Part shown: piece after piece, positions 43,313 to 50,926 of the stretch
Layout: each line of letters begins with the position of its first letter
Numbering within the stretch: position 1 is the stretch's first letter
Assembly (NCBI GenBank): GCA_021741245.1
Contig: JAIOYF010000004.1
Coordinates: 1 to 64,000 of the forward strand
Direction: 5' to 3'
DNA from: Paracoccaceae bacterium
GTDB lineage: Bacteria > Pseudomonadota > Alphaproteobacteria > Rhodobacterales > Rhodobacteraceae
Length of the DNA stretch: 64,000 nucleotides
Made by a program: the position numbers and the translations under genes
Notes under the pieces: model-generated
Databases searched by the model: none
What the model saw: only the letters and a program-made list of their open reading frames with translations
What the model was told of the DNA's origin: nothing

Positions 43313-44700
43313 AAACGCTGTTTGACAGGCTTTGGGATGATCATGTGATCGTCACCCGCGATGATGGTGCGGCCCTTTTGTGGGTGGATCGTCATTACGT
43401 GCACGAAGGCTCACACCACGGGTTTCGGGCCATTTCGGCGCGGGGGTCTGCCGTGGCGCAGCCTGCCTTGACGGTGGGCGTGGCCGATCACTATGTGCCG
43501 ACCCGCGAGCGGCAGGCAATTGCAGACCCCGATATCGCCCGGATGGTGGCCACGCTGGGCGACAATGCAGCGGCCCATGGCATCCGGCTGTTTGGCTTGG
43601 ACAATCCCGCGCAGGGGATTGTGCATGTGGTCGGGCCAGAGCAGGGGCTGACGCTGCCGGGCATGCTGGTGGTTTGCGGCGATAGCCATACCTCGACCCA
43701 TGGCGCGTTGGGGGCTTACGGCTTTGGCATCGGGGCGACCGAGGTGGCGCATGTGCTGGCGACCCAGACAATCTGGCAAAAGAAACCGGCCCGTATGCGC
43801 ATCACATTTACGGGCAAGGCAGGGCCGGGGGTTGGGGCCAAGGATATGGCACTGGCGTGGATTGCCCGCTTGGGCACCGATGGCGCACGGGGCCATGCCG
43901 TCGAATATGCGGGCGATGCCGTAAGGGCGCTTGGCGTTGCGGGGCGGTTGACGCTGTGCAACCTGTCAATCGAAGGCGGTGCGCGGTGTGGCATGGTGGC
44001 CCCCGATCAGGTGACCTTTGACTGGTTGCGTGGCCGCCCCTTTGCGCCCGCCGATTTTGACGCGGCCTGCGAAGGCTGGGCACAGCTTGCGACAGGTTCG
44101 GATGCGGTCTTTGACCGTGAGGTGACGATTGATATGGCCGAGGTTGCCCCCATCGTCACTTGGGGCACCAGCCCCGAAGATGCCCTGCCAATCAGCGCCA
44201 CGCTTCCCGACCCCGCGCGTGAGGCGGACCCGGCCCGCGCCGCCCGCATTGCACAGGCGCTGGATTACATGGGCCTGATGCCGGGGCGGCCCTTGGAAAG
44301 TGTCATGGTGGATCAGGTTTTCATCGGCTCGTGCACCAATGCGCGGATCGAGGATCTGCGCGCGGCGGCGGCGGTGCTGGCGGGGCGGCAGGCGCGGGTG
44401 CCGGGGATGGTCTCGCCCGGATCATCGCTGGTCAAGGCGCAGGCCGAGGCCGAGGGGCTGGACCGCATCTTCATCGACGCAGGCTTGGACTGGGTCGGCT
44501 CTGGCTGTTCGATGTGTGTGGGGATGAATGGTGATCTGGTCGCCCCCGGTAAGCGCTGTGCCTCCTCTACCAACCGGAACTTTCGGGGGCGCCAGGGGCC
44601 GGGGGCGCGGACCCATCTGATGTCGCCCGCGATGGTGGCGGCGGCGGCGGTCATGGGGCATCTGGCCGATGTGCGGCCTTTGCTGGAGGGGCGGCTATGA
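43309..44700 (+). CDS. Aconitase-superfamily hydro-lyase, large subunit (LeuC-like)
   Basis: The GTG at 43309, overlapping the regulator's TGA and preceded by GGAGGGGCGGA, gives 463 residues. It is a 4Fe-4S hydro-lyase with VCGDSHTSTHGALGA, FIGSCTNARIEDL (cluster Cys) and GSGCSMCVGMN (two cluster Cys). It resembles 3-isopropylmalate dehydratase large subunits. Control by a GntR/UTRA protein, and the lack of leuB or other leucine genes nearby, suggest a catabolic substrate such as a substituted malate or maleate. That is inference, and true isopropylmalate activity cannot be excluded. Confidence 0.9.
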   Translation: MKTLFDRLWDDHVIVTRDDGAALLWVDRHYVHEGSHHGFRAISARGSAVAQPALTVGVADHYVPTRERQAIADPDIARMVATLGDNAAAHGIRLFGLDNPAQGIVHVVGPEQGLTLPGMLVVCGDSHTSTHGALGAYGFGIGATEVAHVLATQTIWQKKPARMRITFTGKAGPGVGAKDMALAWIARLGTDGARGHAVEYAGDAVRALGVAGRLTLCNLSIEGGARCGMVAPDQVTFDWLRGRPFAPADFDAACEGWAQLATGSDAVFDREVTIDMAEVAPIVTWGTSPEDALPISATLPDPAREADPARAARIAQALDYMGLMPGRPLESVMVDQVFIGSCTNARIEDLRAAAAVLAGRQARVPGMVSPGSSLVKAQAEAEGLDRIFIDAGLDWVGSGCSMCVGMNGDLVAPGKRCASSTNRNFRGRQGPGARTHLMSPAMVAAAAVMGHLADVRPLLEGRL

Positions 44701-45296
44701 CGGGCTGGACCACGCATCAAGGCCGCGCAGTCGCCTTGCCGCTGGAAAATGTCGATACCGACCAATTGATCCCGGCGCGGTTCATGTCGGCGCCGCGGTC
44801 GGCGGGGTATGGCGGCTTTTTGTTGCACGACCTGCGCCGCGACGGGGAGGCTTTGCGGCCAGAGTTCCCCTTGAACCAACCACAGGCCCAAGGCGCAAGC
44901 GTTCTGGTTGCCCGGCGCAATTTCGGCGGCGGGTCTTCGCGAGAGGCGGCGGTTTATGCACTTGTCGATGCCGGGTTTCGGGTGGTGATCGCCCCCAGCT
45001 TTGGCGATATCTTCTCTGGCAACGCGGTGAACAACGGCTTGCTGCCCGCCCGTGTGCCTGAGGCAGAGGTGGAGCGGTTGCTCGCCGCTTGTCCGACCGA
45101 ACTGGTTGTGGATCTGGAGGGGCTGACCATTGCCGGGGCGGGGGAGGAGATCGGCTTTTCCCTCGATCCGGTGTGGCGACAAAAACTGATCAATGGCTGG
45201 GATGATATTGACCTGACGGCGTCCCACAAGGCTGCGATTGCAGCTTATGCCGAGGACAGACGCGCGCGCGCGCCTTGGGTCTGGCCAAAGGTCTGA
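44697..45296 (+). CDS. Aconitase-superfamily hydro-lyase, small subunit (LeuD-like)
   Basis: The 199-residue swivel domain pairs with the LeuC-like protein, whose stop it overlaps by 4 nt. Motifs are LENVDTDQLIPARFM, VARRNFGGGSSREAAVYAL (substrate-binding serine/arginine loop) and IAPSFGDIFSGNAVNNGLL. Length is normal for LeuD. The substrate-specificity loop after IPARFM (SAPRSAGYGGFLLHDLR) should decide between isopropylmalate and other 2-substituted malates, but this cannot be read reliably without alignment. Confidence 0.9.
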   Translation: MTGWTTHQGRAVALPLENVDTDQLIPARFMSAPRSAGYGGFLLHDLRRDGEALRPEFPLNQPQAQGASVLVARRNFGGGSSREAAVYALVDAGFRVVIAPSFGDIFSGNAVNNGLLPARVPEAEVERLLAACPTELVVDLEGLTIAGAGEEIGFSLDPVWRQKLINGWDDIDLTASHKAAIAAYAEDRRARAPWVWPKV

Positions 45297-45326
45297 CCTC
45301 TTTGCCCTTGGGCTAACATCCGCCAC

Positions 45327-45367
45327 TTGTCGCAAGGTGTGGTGGTGGATAGTGTCAACTGTAGACA
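45327..45367 (+). promoter_or_regulatory. Promoter and GntR-type operator of the cysteine hydrolase gene at 45391
   Basis: TTGTCG (45327-45332) and TAGTGT (45350-45355) are 17 bp apart and could be -35 and -10 boxes. Overlapping the -10 end is TGTCAACTGTAGACA (45353-45367), an imperfect palindrome with one mismatch. The same core, GTCAACTGT, occurs at 48842 and 56708 in two other promoter regions of this block, so it is likely a shared operator. Confidence 0.6.
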
Positions 45368-45390
45368 GTCATGCTTTAACGGAGTCCCCC

Positions 45391-46068
45391 ATGGCCAACC
45401 CGCCTGCAGATTACGCCGGGGCATTCATGTCCGACCATGTCGTTGACCCCGCGCGGGCGGCATTGGTGATTGTCGATATGCAATATGCAACCGGCCATCC
45501 CACAGGCCCGCTGGCCATGAAAATGGCAGCCGAGGGCACACAGGCCACGACCGCGTGGCGCTTTGCGCGGATATCCGACCTTGTGATCCCCAACACCCGC
45601 CGCCTGATTGATGCGATGCGCGCGGCGGGCGGGCAGGTGGTCTATGTCACCATCGGCGCGGCAAAACCCGGTGCGCCAGATGCGCCGCTGCATATGCGCA
45701 AGTTCTTTGCCGATACCGGCAATCACCTTGGCGCGCGGGCCCATGAGATTGTCGAAGAACTGGCCCCGGAACCACAGGACCATATTGTTCGAAAGACGAC
45801 CGTGGGGGCGTTTTCCTCGACCAACATCGACCATTTGTTGCGCACATTGGGGCGGCAAGACCTGTACTTCACGGGCGTCTCGACCAATATGTGTGTCGAT
45901 ACCACAGCGCGAGAGGCCGCAGATCGTGGCTATGCGGTGACGCTTGTGCGCGATGCCTGCGCCACCACGCATCAGGACTTGCACGAGGCCGCCTTGCGCA
46001 ACTTTCAGCGGTTTTTTGGCCGGGTGCGCGATACGGATGAGGTGCTGGGCGAACTTGCGCCGCGCTGA
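45391..46068 (+). CDS. Isochorismatase-family cysteine hydrolase
   Basis: The ATG at 45391, following an ACGGAG site, gives 225 residues. The catalytic triad is complete: aspartate in VIVDMQYATGHP, lysine in IVRKTTVGAF and cysteine in TGVSTNMCVDTTAREA. Such enzymes hydrolyse carbamoyl or amide bonds (N-carbamoyl amino acids, ureidoacrylate, nicotinamide). Its ASTNID-like substrate loop (FSSTNIDHLLR) resembles RutB and related ureido hydrolases. It is a single-gene unit under the GTCAACTGT element. Confidence 0.88.
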   Translation: MANPPADYAGAFMSDHVVDPARAALVIVDMQYATGHPTGPLAMKMAAEGTQATTAWRFARISDLVIPNTRRLIDAMRAAGGQVVYVTIGAAKPGAPDAPLHMRKFFADTGNHLGARAHEIVEELAPEPQDHIVRKTTVGAFSSTNIDHLLRTLGRQDLYFTGVSTNMCVDTTAREAADRGYAVTLVRDACATTHQDLHEAALRNFQRFFGRVRDTDEVLGELAPR

Positions 46069-46072
46069 ACAC

Positions 46073-46089
46073 AGGCCGCCATGCGGCCT
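46073..46089 (+). terminator. Hairpin after the cysteine hydrolase gene at 45391
   Basis: AGGCCGC-CAT-GCGGCCT is a perfect 7-bp stem beginning five bases after the stop codon. No T-run follows, so termination strength is uncertain. Confidence 0.55.
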
Positions 46090-46681
46090 ACATCACGGGT
46101 CCCAAGACGTCGCGGAAGGCTTGTCAGATAGGGTTTTGTTGATGCCACGGCTTTCGGTCTGGGTTCGCAGACATCGACGGCACACTGGCTGAACACAAAT
46201 TAAGAAAGTCGTCTTCGATAGGATGTTCACGTCACGATCCACATAGGATGATTGTGCCCGTTGCTTAAAAAAAATCGTGTGGGGGTACTTCAAATGATGT
46301 CACGCTTGGAAACGAGCCTGCAGCAAGACTGGTCATATTGAGCATTCTTCATGCCCAGATTGCTGTTCCCGTGGCACCAAGAAAGCCAACAGATCGATTG
46401 GACATTCTGGCGCGAGGGGGCGTTGGTGTAAGATCTCGGAAAAATGCGATGAATTCAAAATGCCGTTTGCCAAGGCAGCCGTACAGTTTTGCGTGCATGC
46501 AAAAGGCAGTGACACGTCGCCTGACAAGGGGCCTAAGGGCAGGGCCTAAGATTATCTTTCCTCGCAAGCAAAATGTGGTAAGTTTGTGGCGGTAGACTAC
46601 GGGCGCGCGTCAATATTTTAAGACGCCAGTCAATTTCAAGTCAGCCACAATTGAACTTTTTTACTTAAGATGGAGACTGGA
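46090..46681. other. AT-richer intergenic region before the VPLPA-CTERM gene
   Basis: About 590 bp without a supported gene. Base composition is clearly less GC-rich than the flanking operons, with runs such as eight A near 46266. Short frames on both strands show no domain. It likely holds the promoter of the downstream exported protein and may be a decayed insertion. No inverted-repeat ends of a transposon were found. Confidence 0.45.
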
Positions 46682-47392
46682 ATGAGAATTGAAGGTAGGT
46701 TTACCGCTTTTTGTGCTGTGATTGCCTTGGGTGCAAGTCTGGCCGCACCGGCGGATGCAGCCACGATGCTGGTAACCGATGATAGTGGCTATACAGGTCC
46801 AAGCCTTGATCTTGGTCCTTTTGTGACCGGCGCTTACAATTTTACCTTTGGCCCCACCGCGCTGCCGGGTGGCATCACCTTTACCGCGTCGCCGGGCGGG
46901 GGCGGTAACTCTGGCCTTGGCTCCGTTATCGGTCAGGGAAGTTACGGGCTTGGCAGCAACGGCAATTTCGGTGGCGATGCAGTTTACATCGGCGTCGACT
47001 CGGGGACGGGATTTGCCCAGCTGACCTTCAGTTCGCTGATCAGCTCTTTCGGGGGCTATTGGAACTATGCACCGGCCAACGGTGGTGACAACGCGTTCAT
47101 CGAGGCGCTTGATATCCTTGGCGTTAGCCTAGGCTTTTACGATCTTGAGGTCTTGGCCCCGATTTCGACCCCCGGTGGCTTTAACGAGTTCGCCTTCCGT
47201 GGGATCAGTTCCGATGCCGCAGATATCAAATCCATCCGCTTTGGCGGCAATTATATCTTGCTCGCCGGAACCCCGGATGGCAGCGTTGTAACGCCATCCG
47301 AGGTGCCTGTGCCGGCAAGTCTGCCCTTGTTGGTGGGCGGTGTCATGCTGCTGGCCGGCCTGCGTCGCAAACGCAAAGCCAAAATGGTCTGA
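46682..47392 (+). CDS. VPLPA-CTERM sorted exported protein
   Basis: The 236-residue protein starts with a signal peptide (MRIEGRFTAFCAVIALGASLAAPADA) and ends with a sorting tripartite tail: VPVPASLPLLVGGVML, a hydrophobic helix and RRKRKAK. This is the VPLPA-CTERM signal of Rhodobacterales, recognised by an exosortase encoded elsewhere. The mature part is glycine/serine-rich and low in charge, with beta-strand character (GGNSGLGSVIGQGSYGLGSNGNFGG). The ATG at 46682 with GGAG is preferred over one four codons upstream. It has no functional link to the catabolic genes on either side. Confidence 0.85.
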   Translation: MRIEGRFTAFCAVIALGASLAAPADAATMLVTDDSGYTGPSLDLGPFVTGAYNFTFGPTALPGGITFTASPGGGGNSGLGSVIGQGSYGLGSNGNFGGDAVYIGVDSGTGFAQLTFSSLISSFGGYWNYAPANGGDNAFIEALDILGVSLGFYDLEVLAPISTPGGFNEFAFRGISSDAADIKSIRFGGNYILLAGTPDGSVVTPSEVPVPASLPLLVGGVMLLAGLRRKRKAKMV

Positions 47393-47416
47393 AACCTGAT
47401 TCCTGTGTAAGTACTC

Positions 47417-47449
47417 AAGGCCCGCGCAAAAACCTTGCACGGGCCTTTT
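47417..47449 (+). terminator. Rho-independent terminator after the VPLPA-CTERM gene
   Basis: AAGGCCCG at 47417-47424 pairs with CGGGCCTT at 47440-47447 and is followed directly by two more T residues, 24 nt after the stop codon. The stem is perfect and the position is right, although the T-run is short. Confidence 0.8.
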
Positions 47450-47509
47450 GATATCGCAGCCATATTTGTCATGTCGATTTCGGCGGGGGGCGCTGACGCC
47501 CGGATGCCA

Positions 47510-47896
47510 CTAAGGCGCGGGTTTCAGGCGGTTCTCGCCCGCCATATAGACCGCCACATCGCCAAAGAGGGGCCCGTTCAGGGTAAAGACATTGGCGTTG
47601 GATTTGACGACCACACTGCCATCCGCCCGGTGATAGGTGACCCGGAATTGTGAGGCGACCCGGCCCGCAGCGGTGTCGATGGTGTGAATAAAGGCATCAT
47701 GCGCGACTGAACCGGGGTTTTCCCAGATATGGTTGAACATTGCCCCGATGGCGGCGTGGCCCGTGACCTCATCGCCATGGGTTTCCACATGGAACCGGCA
47801 ATCGGGGGCCATCACCGACAAGATCATGGCCCCATCCCGCAGATCGACGCCGCGAAAATAGGTCTCAACCATTGCGGCCATATTCACCCCGGTCAT
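47510..47896 (-). CDS. SnoaL/NTF2-like protein
   Basis: The ATG at 47896 overlaps the upstream deacetylase-fold gene's stop by ATGA, giving 128 residues. The cone-shaped NTF2 fold is suggested by VETYFRGVDLRDGAMILSVMAPDCRFHVE, GHAAIGAMFNHIWENPG, a His/Asp-rich core and VVVKSNANVFTLNGPLF. Members act as small cyclases, isomerases or dehydratases, or simply bind ligands. It forms a two-gene unit with the PuuE-like hydrolase. Another SnoaL domain is fused to the tautomerase in the hyu operon. Confidence 0.8.
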   Translation of the reverse strand: MTGVNMAAMVETYFRGVDLRDGAMILSVMAPDCRFHVETHGDEVTGHAAIGAMFNHIWENPGSVAHDAFIHTIDTAAGRVASQFRVTYHRADGSVVVKSNANVFTLNGPLFGDVAVYMAGENRLKPAP

Positions 47897-48780
47897 ATCA
47901 CGATCCCCTCTGGCAGGCCTTCGCAATGGCGGGCAACCTCGCCCGGTGTGGTGATCCAGACGTCGTCGCGATGCGCAAGGATATGGTCCATTGCACGCCG
48001 GAACGCCCGCAGGCGGAACGGGTGGCCGATGACAAAGGGGTGCAGCACGACGGTAAAGACCAGCGGGCGGCGGGCCGATTGGGCCAGCATCTCGTCAAAC
48101 TGGTCGATGATCATCCCCTCATAATCCTGTGCGGTGTGCTGGCGGAACACCAAGGCGGGGCTGTCGTTCACCTCGATCGAATAGGGCACAGACAAGATCC
48201 GCCCCTTGCGTGTGCGCATCCAAAACGGTTGATCATCGGCTGGCCAGTCCAGCAGATAGCGATAGCCTGCCTCGTGCAGCAAATCCGCCGTGACCGGGCT
48301 TTGCACGATATAGGGGCCAAGCCAGCCAGCAGGTGGGGCCCCAAAGACGCGCGTGATCTCTTCGGTTGTCTCGCCGATCAGGCGCTTTTCTTCGTCCTCG
48401 GGCATGCCGTCCTGACGTTCGGCGTTGGTGCGACCGTGGCCGATCACCTCATCCCCGCGCGCCTTGATCCGCTCCACAATATCGGGACAGGCGTCCAGCA
48501 CCAGCGAGTTTACATTGTGCGAGGCGGGCACGCGCCATTCGTCCAGCAAGTCAAACATATACCAGATGCCGACCCGGTTGCCGTAATCACGCCATGCAAA
48601 GTTGCGCGTGGTTTGTGGCCCGCCGATGGCGGCACTGTCGCTGCCCATGCCGGACATGAACGCAAACTGCTCCACATTGTTGCAAATGCAGACCGCAAGC
48701 CGTTTGCCCCCCGGCCAGTCATAGACCGGGCGTTTGGAAAGCGCGGAATAGTCATAGCGGTCGTGTCCAGGAAGCTGCAT
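47893..48780 (-). CDS. PuuE-like polysaccharide-deacetylase-fold hydrolase 1
   Basis: The ATG at 48780 (MQLPGHDRYDY) gives 295 residues. The protein has the NodB-like deacetylase fold in the variant found in PuuE allantoinase and cyclic imide hydrolases: DYGNRVGIWYMFDLLDEWRVPASH, DEVIGHGRTNAE (metal His), GWLGPYIVQSPVTADLLHEAGYRYLLDWPADDQPF, and VVLHPFVIGHPFR (late His). No signal peptide is seen, so cell-wall action is unlikely. It probably opens a cyclic amide or imide. Two homologues are at 59613 and 60497. Confidence 0.85.
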   Translation of the reverse strand: MQLPGHDRYDYSALSKRPVYDWPGGKRLAVCICNNVEQFAFMSGMGSDSAAIGGPQTTRNFAWRDYGNRVGIWYMFDLLDEWRVPASHNVNSLVLDACPDIVERIKARGDEVIGHGRTNAERQDGMPEDEEKRLIGETTEEITRVFGAPPAGWLGPYIVQSPVTADLLHEAGYRYLLDWPADDQPFWMRTRKGRILSVPYSIEVNDSPALVFRQHTAQDYEGMIIDQFDEMLAQSARRPLVFTVVLHPFVIGHPFRLRAFRRAMDHILAHRDDVWITTPGEVARHCEGLPEGIVI

Positions 48781-48841
48781 CGGCGGCGCCTTTCGAATGG
48801 GGATCAGGTCTGGTGCAACTTGACAACGTCTGGGCGCTATC

Positions 48842-48854
48842 GTCAACTGTCAAC
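48842..48854. promoter_or_regulatory. GTCAACTGT-type operator in a divergent promoter (48781-48881)
   Basis: GTCAACTGTCAAC lies between the divergent PuuE-like (start 48780) and cysteine hydrolase (start 48882) genes. It shares nine bases with the perfect palindrome at 56708; its right half is degenerate. A TTGACA (48820-48825) upstream could be a -35 box for the rightward genes, without a clear -10. Confidence 0.6.
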
Positions 48855-48881
48855 AATCCGAAGAAGTTGAGGGAGTGCGCT

Positions 48882-49568
48882 ATGAAGCCGTGGGATGGGG
48901 TCATTTCCGAGGAAGAGGAGCGCCGCTACGACGCCGCCGGCTTCGGGCGGTCGGGTGGTGTGGGCAAGCGGCCTGCGTTGCTGATCATCGATGTGCAGTA
49001 TCGCACGGTGGGCACAGTGCGAAAGCCGTATTGGGAGGCGATCAAGGAATATCCCACCTCGTGCGGTGAGGATGGCTGGCGCGCCGTCGATCATATCGCC
49101 CCCTTGCTGGCCGCATTTCGGGCGCGGGGGTTTCCGGTCCTCTATCCGCATGTCGCCCCAAAGAATGCCGCAACTGATGCCGGGCGTTTGGCGCAAAAGG
49201 TGCCCGCAATCATGGGGATTGATGCCAAGGGCTATGAGTTTGTGGCAGAGGTTGCCCCACAACCCGGCGACGTGGTCTTGCCCAAAAAGCACCCTAGCGC
49301 CTTTTTTGGCACCCCGCTGGTCAGCCATTTGATCGATCTTGGCGTGGATACGCTTTACGTCACCGGATGCACCACAAGCGGCTGTGTCCGCTCGTCCGTG
49401 TCAGACGCATTTGCCTATAATTTCAAGGTCATCGTGCCGCAAGAAGCGGTCTATGACCGGTCGCCCACATCACATGCGGCAAACCTGTTCGACATGAATG
49501 CGAAATATGCCGATGTCGTCACGACCGACGAGGCGCTTGCAATGCTGCCTATGGGGGATCTGGCATGA
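48882..49568 (+). CDS. N-carbamoylsarcosine amidase-like cysteine hydrolase
   Basis: The ATG at 48882 with GAGGGAG upstream gives 228 residues. Catalytic Asp (LLIIDVQYRTVG), Lys (VLPKKHPSAFFGT) and Cys (TGCTTSGCVRSSVSD) are all present. The GCTTSGCVR form of the nucleophile loop is typical of N-carbamoylsarcosine amidohydrolase, biuret hydrolase and maleamate amidase, and differs from nicotinamidase-type loops. It overlaps the next gene by 4 nt and leads a four-gene operon with two MmgE/PrpD proteins and an FAD enzyme. Confidence 0.88.
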   Translation: MKPWDGVISEEEERRYDAAGFGRSGGVGKRPALLIIDVQYRTVGTVRKPYWEAIKEYPTSCGEDGWRAVDHIAPLLAAFRARGFPVLYPHVAPKNAATDAGRLAQKVPAIMGIDAKGYEFVAEVAPQPGDVVLPKKHPSAFFGTPLVSHLIDLGVDTLYVTGCTTSGCVRSSVSDAFAYNFKVIVPQEAVYDRSPTSHAANLFDMNAKYADVVTTDEALAMLPMGDLA

Positions 49569-50926
49569 GTGTGGAAGCCGTAGCTGCGGGCCTCAAGGGG
49601 CTGACGGAATGGTCATCGGCGTTGACATGGGCCGATGTTCCAGGGCCTGTGCGGTTGCGTGCCGCACTTGTTCTTTCGGATGATCTGGCCGCAATGGTTG
49701 CGGCACGGGACGAGCCGGAATTGGCTGCCGCACAGGTGGGCATCATGCGCTCGGCGGGGCGGGCAGAGGCGACGCTGTTCAATGCGCGCGGCGACCGGGC
49801 GGATCGCTATTCGGCGGCCACCGCAAATGGCTGTGCCGCCGATTGGTGTGAGCTTGATGGCGGCTATCGTCGGGTGATCTGCCATGCAGGCATTTATGCG
49901 CTGCCCGCCATTCTGGCGGAGGCCGAGGCCGAAGGGCACAGCGCCGAAGATGTGTTGCGCGCGCTGGTCATTGGCTATGAAACATCCGCGCGGGTGGCGC
50001 GTTGCTTTACCTTTCCCAACCTCGTGCTTCACCCCCATGGCAGCCTTGCGGCGATTGGCGCTGCGGCGGGCACGGCGGCGATCCGTCGCCTTGGGGCCGC
50101 AGATGCGGCGGCGGCGATTTCATCGGCGGCAACGATGGTGCTGCCCGGCCCCTATACGCATCCCATCAATGGCTCGCTTGTGCGCAACGTCTGGCCGGGA
50201 GTAGCGGCTTGGACGGGGATGCGGGCGACCGATTGGGCGCTTGCGGGTATTCGTGGCCTGCCTTCGGCGCTGAACGATGTTTATGTCGATGCCTTTGGCG
50301 CAACCGCCCATCCGGCGGAATTGACCGAAGGTTTGGGCGAGGCTTTTGCCCTGAGTGACGGCTATCACAAGGTCTTTGCCTGCTGCCAATACGGCCATGC
50401 AACGATTGAGGCCACGATCCGTCTGCGCGCGCGGGCCGATTGGCGACAGGTCGCGGGCATCCATCTTGACACGCATTACAAGGCGCGGGTCATGGACAAC
50501 ACCGATCCCGATACGACCATCGCGGGCAAATTCTCGATCCAGCATATCGCGGCCACGGCGGCGGTGCATGGTGAAGGCGGGGCCGAGGCGTTTTCAGCGG
50601 CTGTGCTGAACAAGCCCGAGGTGGCCGCCCTGCGCCACAAGGTGACGATGGCCCCCTTTCTGCCCGAACCCGTCTGGCCCAATGACCGCCCGTCCCGTGT
50701 GACATGGACCATGGCAGATGGCAGCACGGTCAGCGAAGAGGTGCTGAGCGCACGCGGCGGGCCTGACCTGCCGTTCAGCCCAGAAGAGATCCACACCAAA
50801 ATCGCGGGTATTGTCAGCGGGCCATACCCTGCGATGCTGCCCGTGCTTGACCAAATCCTGACCCTCGACAAGGGCACCTTGTCACGGCCTTGGGCGGATG
50901 TCGTGGCACAGATGGTGGCGCGATGA
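49565..50926 (+). CDS. MmgE/PrpD-family protein 1
   Basis: The 453 residues match the MmgE/PrpD fold of 2-methylcitrate dehydratase and aconitate decarboxylase/isomerase: ALVIGYETSARVARCF, GSLAAIGAAAGTAAIRRLGAADAAAAISSAATM, and KVFACCQYGHATIEATIRLR in the middle. These are iron-sulfur-free hydro-lyases, isomerases or decarboxylases of tricarboxylates and related acids. Three family members are in this window. Here it lies between the cysteine hydrolase and the FAD enzyme with 4-nt overlaps, so it likely processes the deamidated product. Confidence 0.9.
   Translation: MSVEAVAAGLKGLTEWSSALTWADVPGPVRLRAALVLSDDLAAMVAARDEPELAAAQVGIMRSAGRAEATLFNARGDRADRYSAATANGCAADWCELDGGYRRVICHAGIYALPAILAEAEAEGHSAEDVLRALVIGYETSARVARCFTFPNLVLHPHGSLAAIGAAAGTAAIRRLGAADAAAAISSAATMVLPGPYTHPINGSLVRNVWPGVAAWTGMRATDWALAGIRGLPSALNDVYVDAFGATAHPAELTEGLGEAFALSDGYHKVFACCQYGHATIEATIRLRARADWRQVAGIHLDTHYKARVMDNTDPDTTIAGKFSIQHIAATAAVHGEGGAEAFSAAVLNKPEVAALRHKVTMAPFLPEPVWPNDRPSRVTWTMADGSTVSEEVLSARGGPDLPFSPEEIHTKIAGIVSGPYPAMLPVLDQILTLDKGTLSRPWADVVAQMVAR

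Noticed and set aside
43309-45296. Naming these genes leuC and leuD
   Set aside because: The motifs fit, but the regulator and neighbours suggest another substrate, so symbols were left blank.
46090-46681. A transposon remnant
   Set aside because: Composition is unusual, but no transposase fragment or terminal repeats could be identified.
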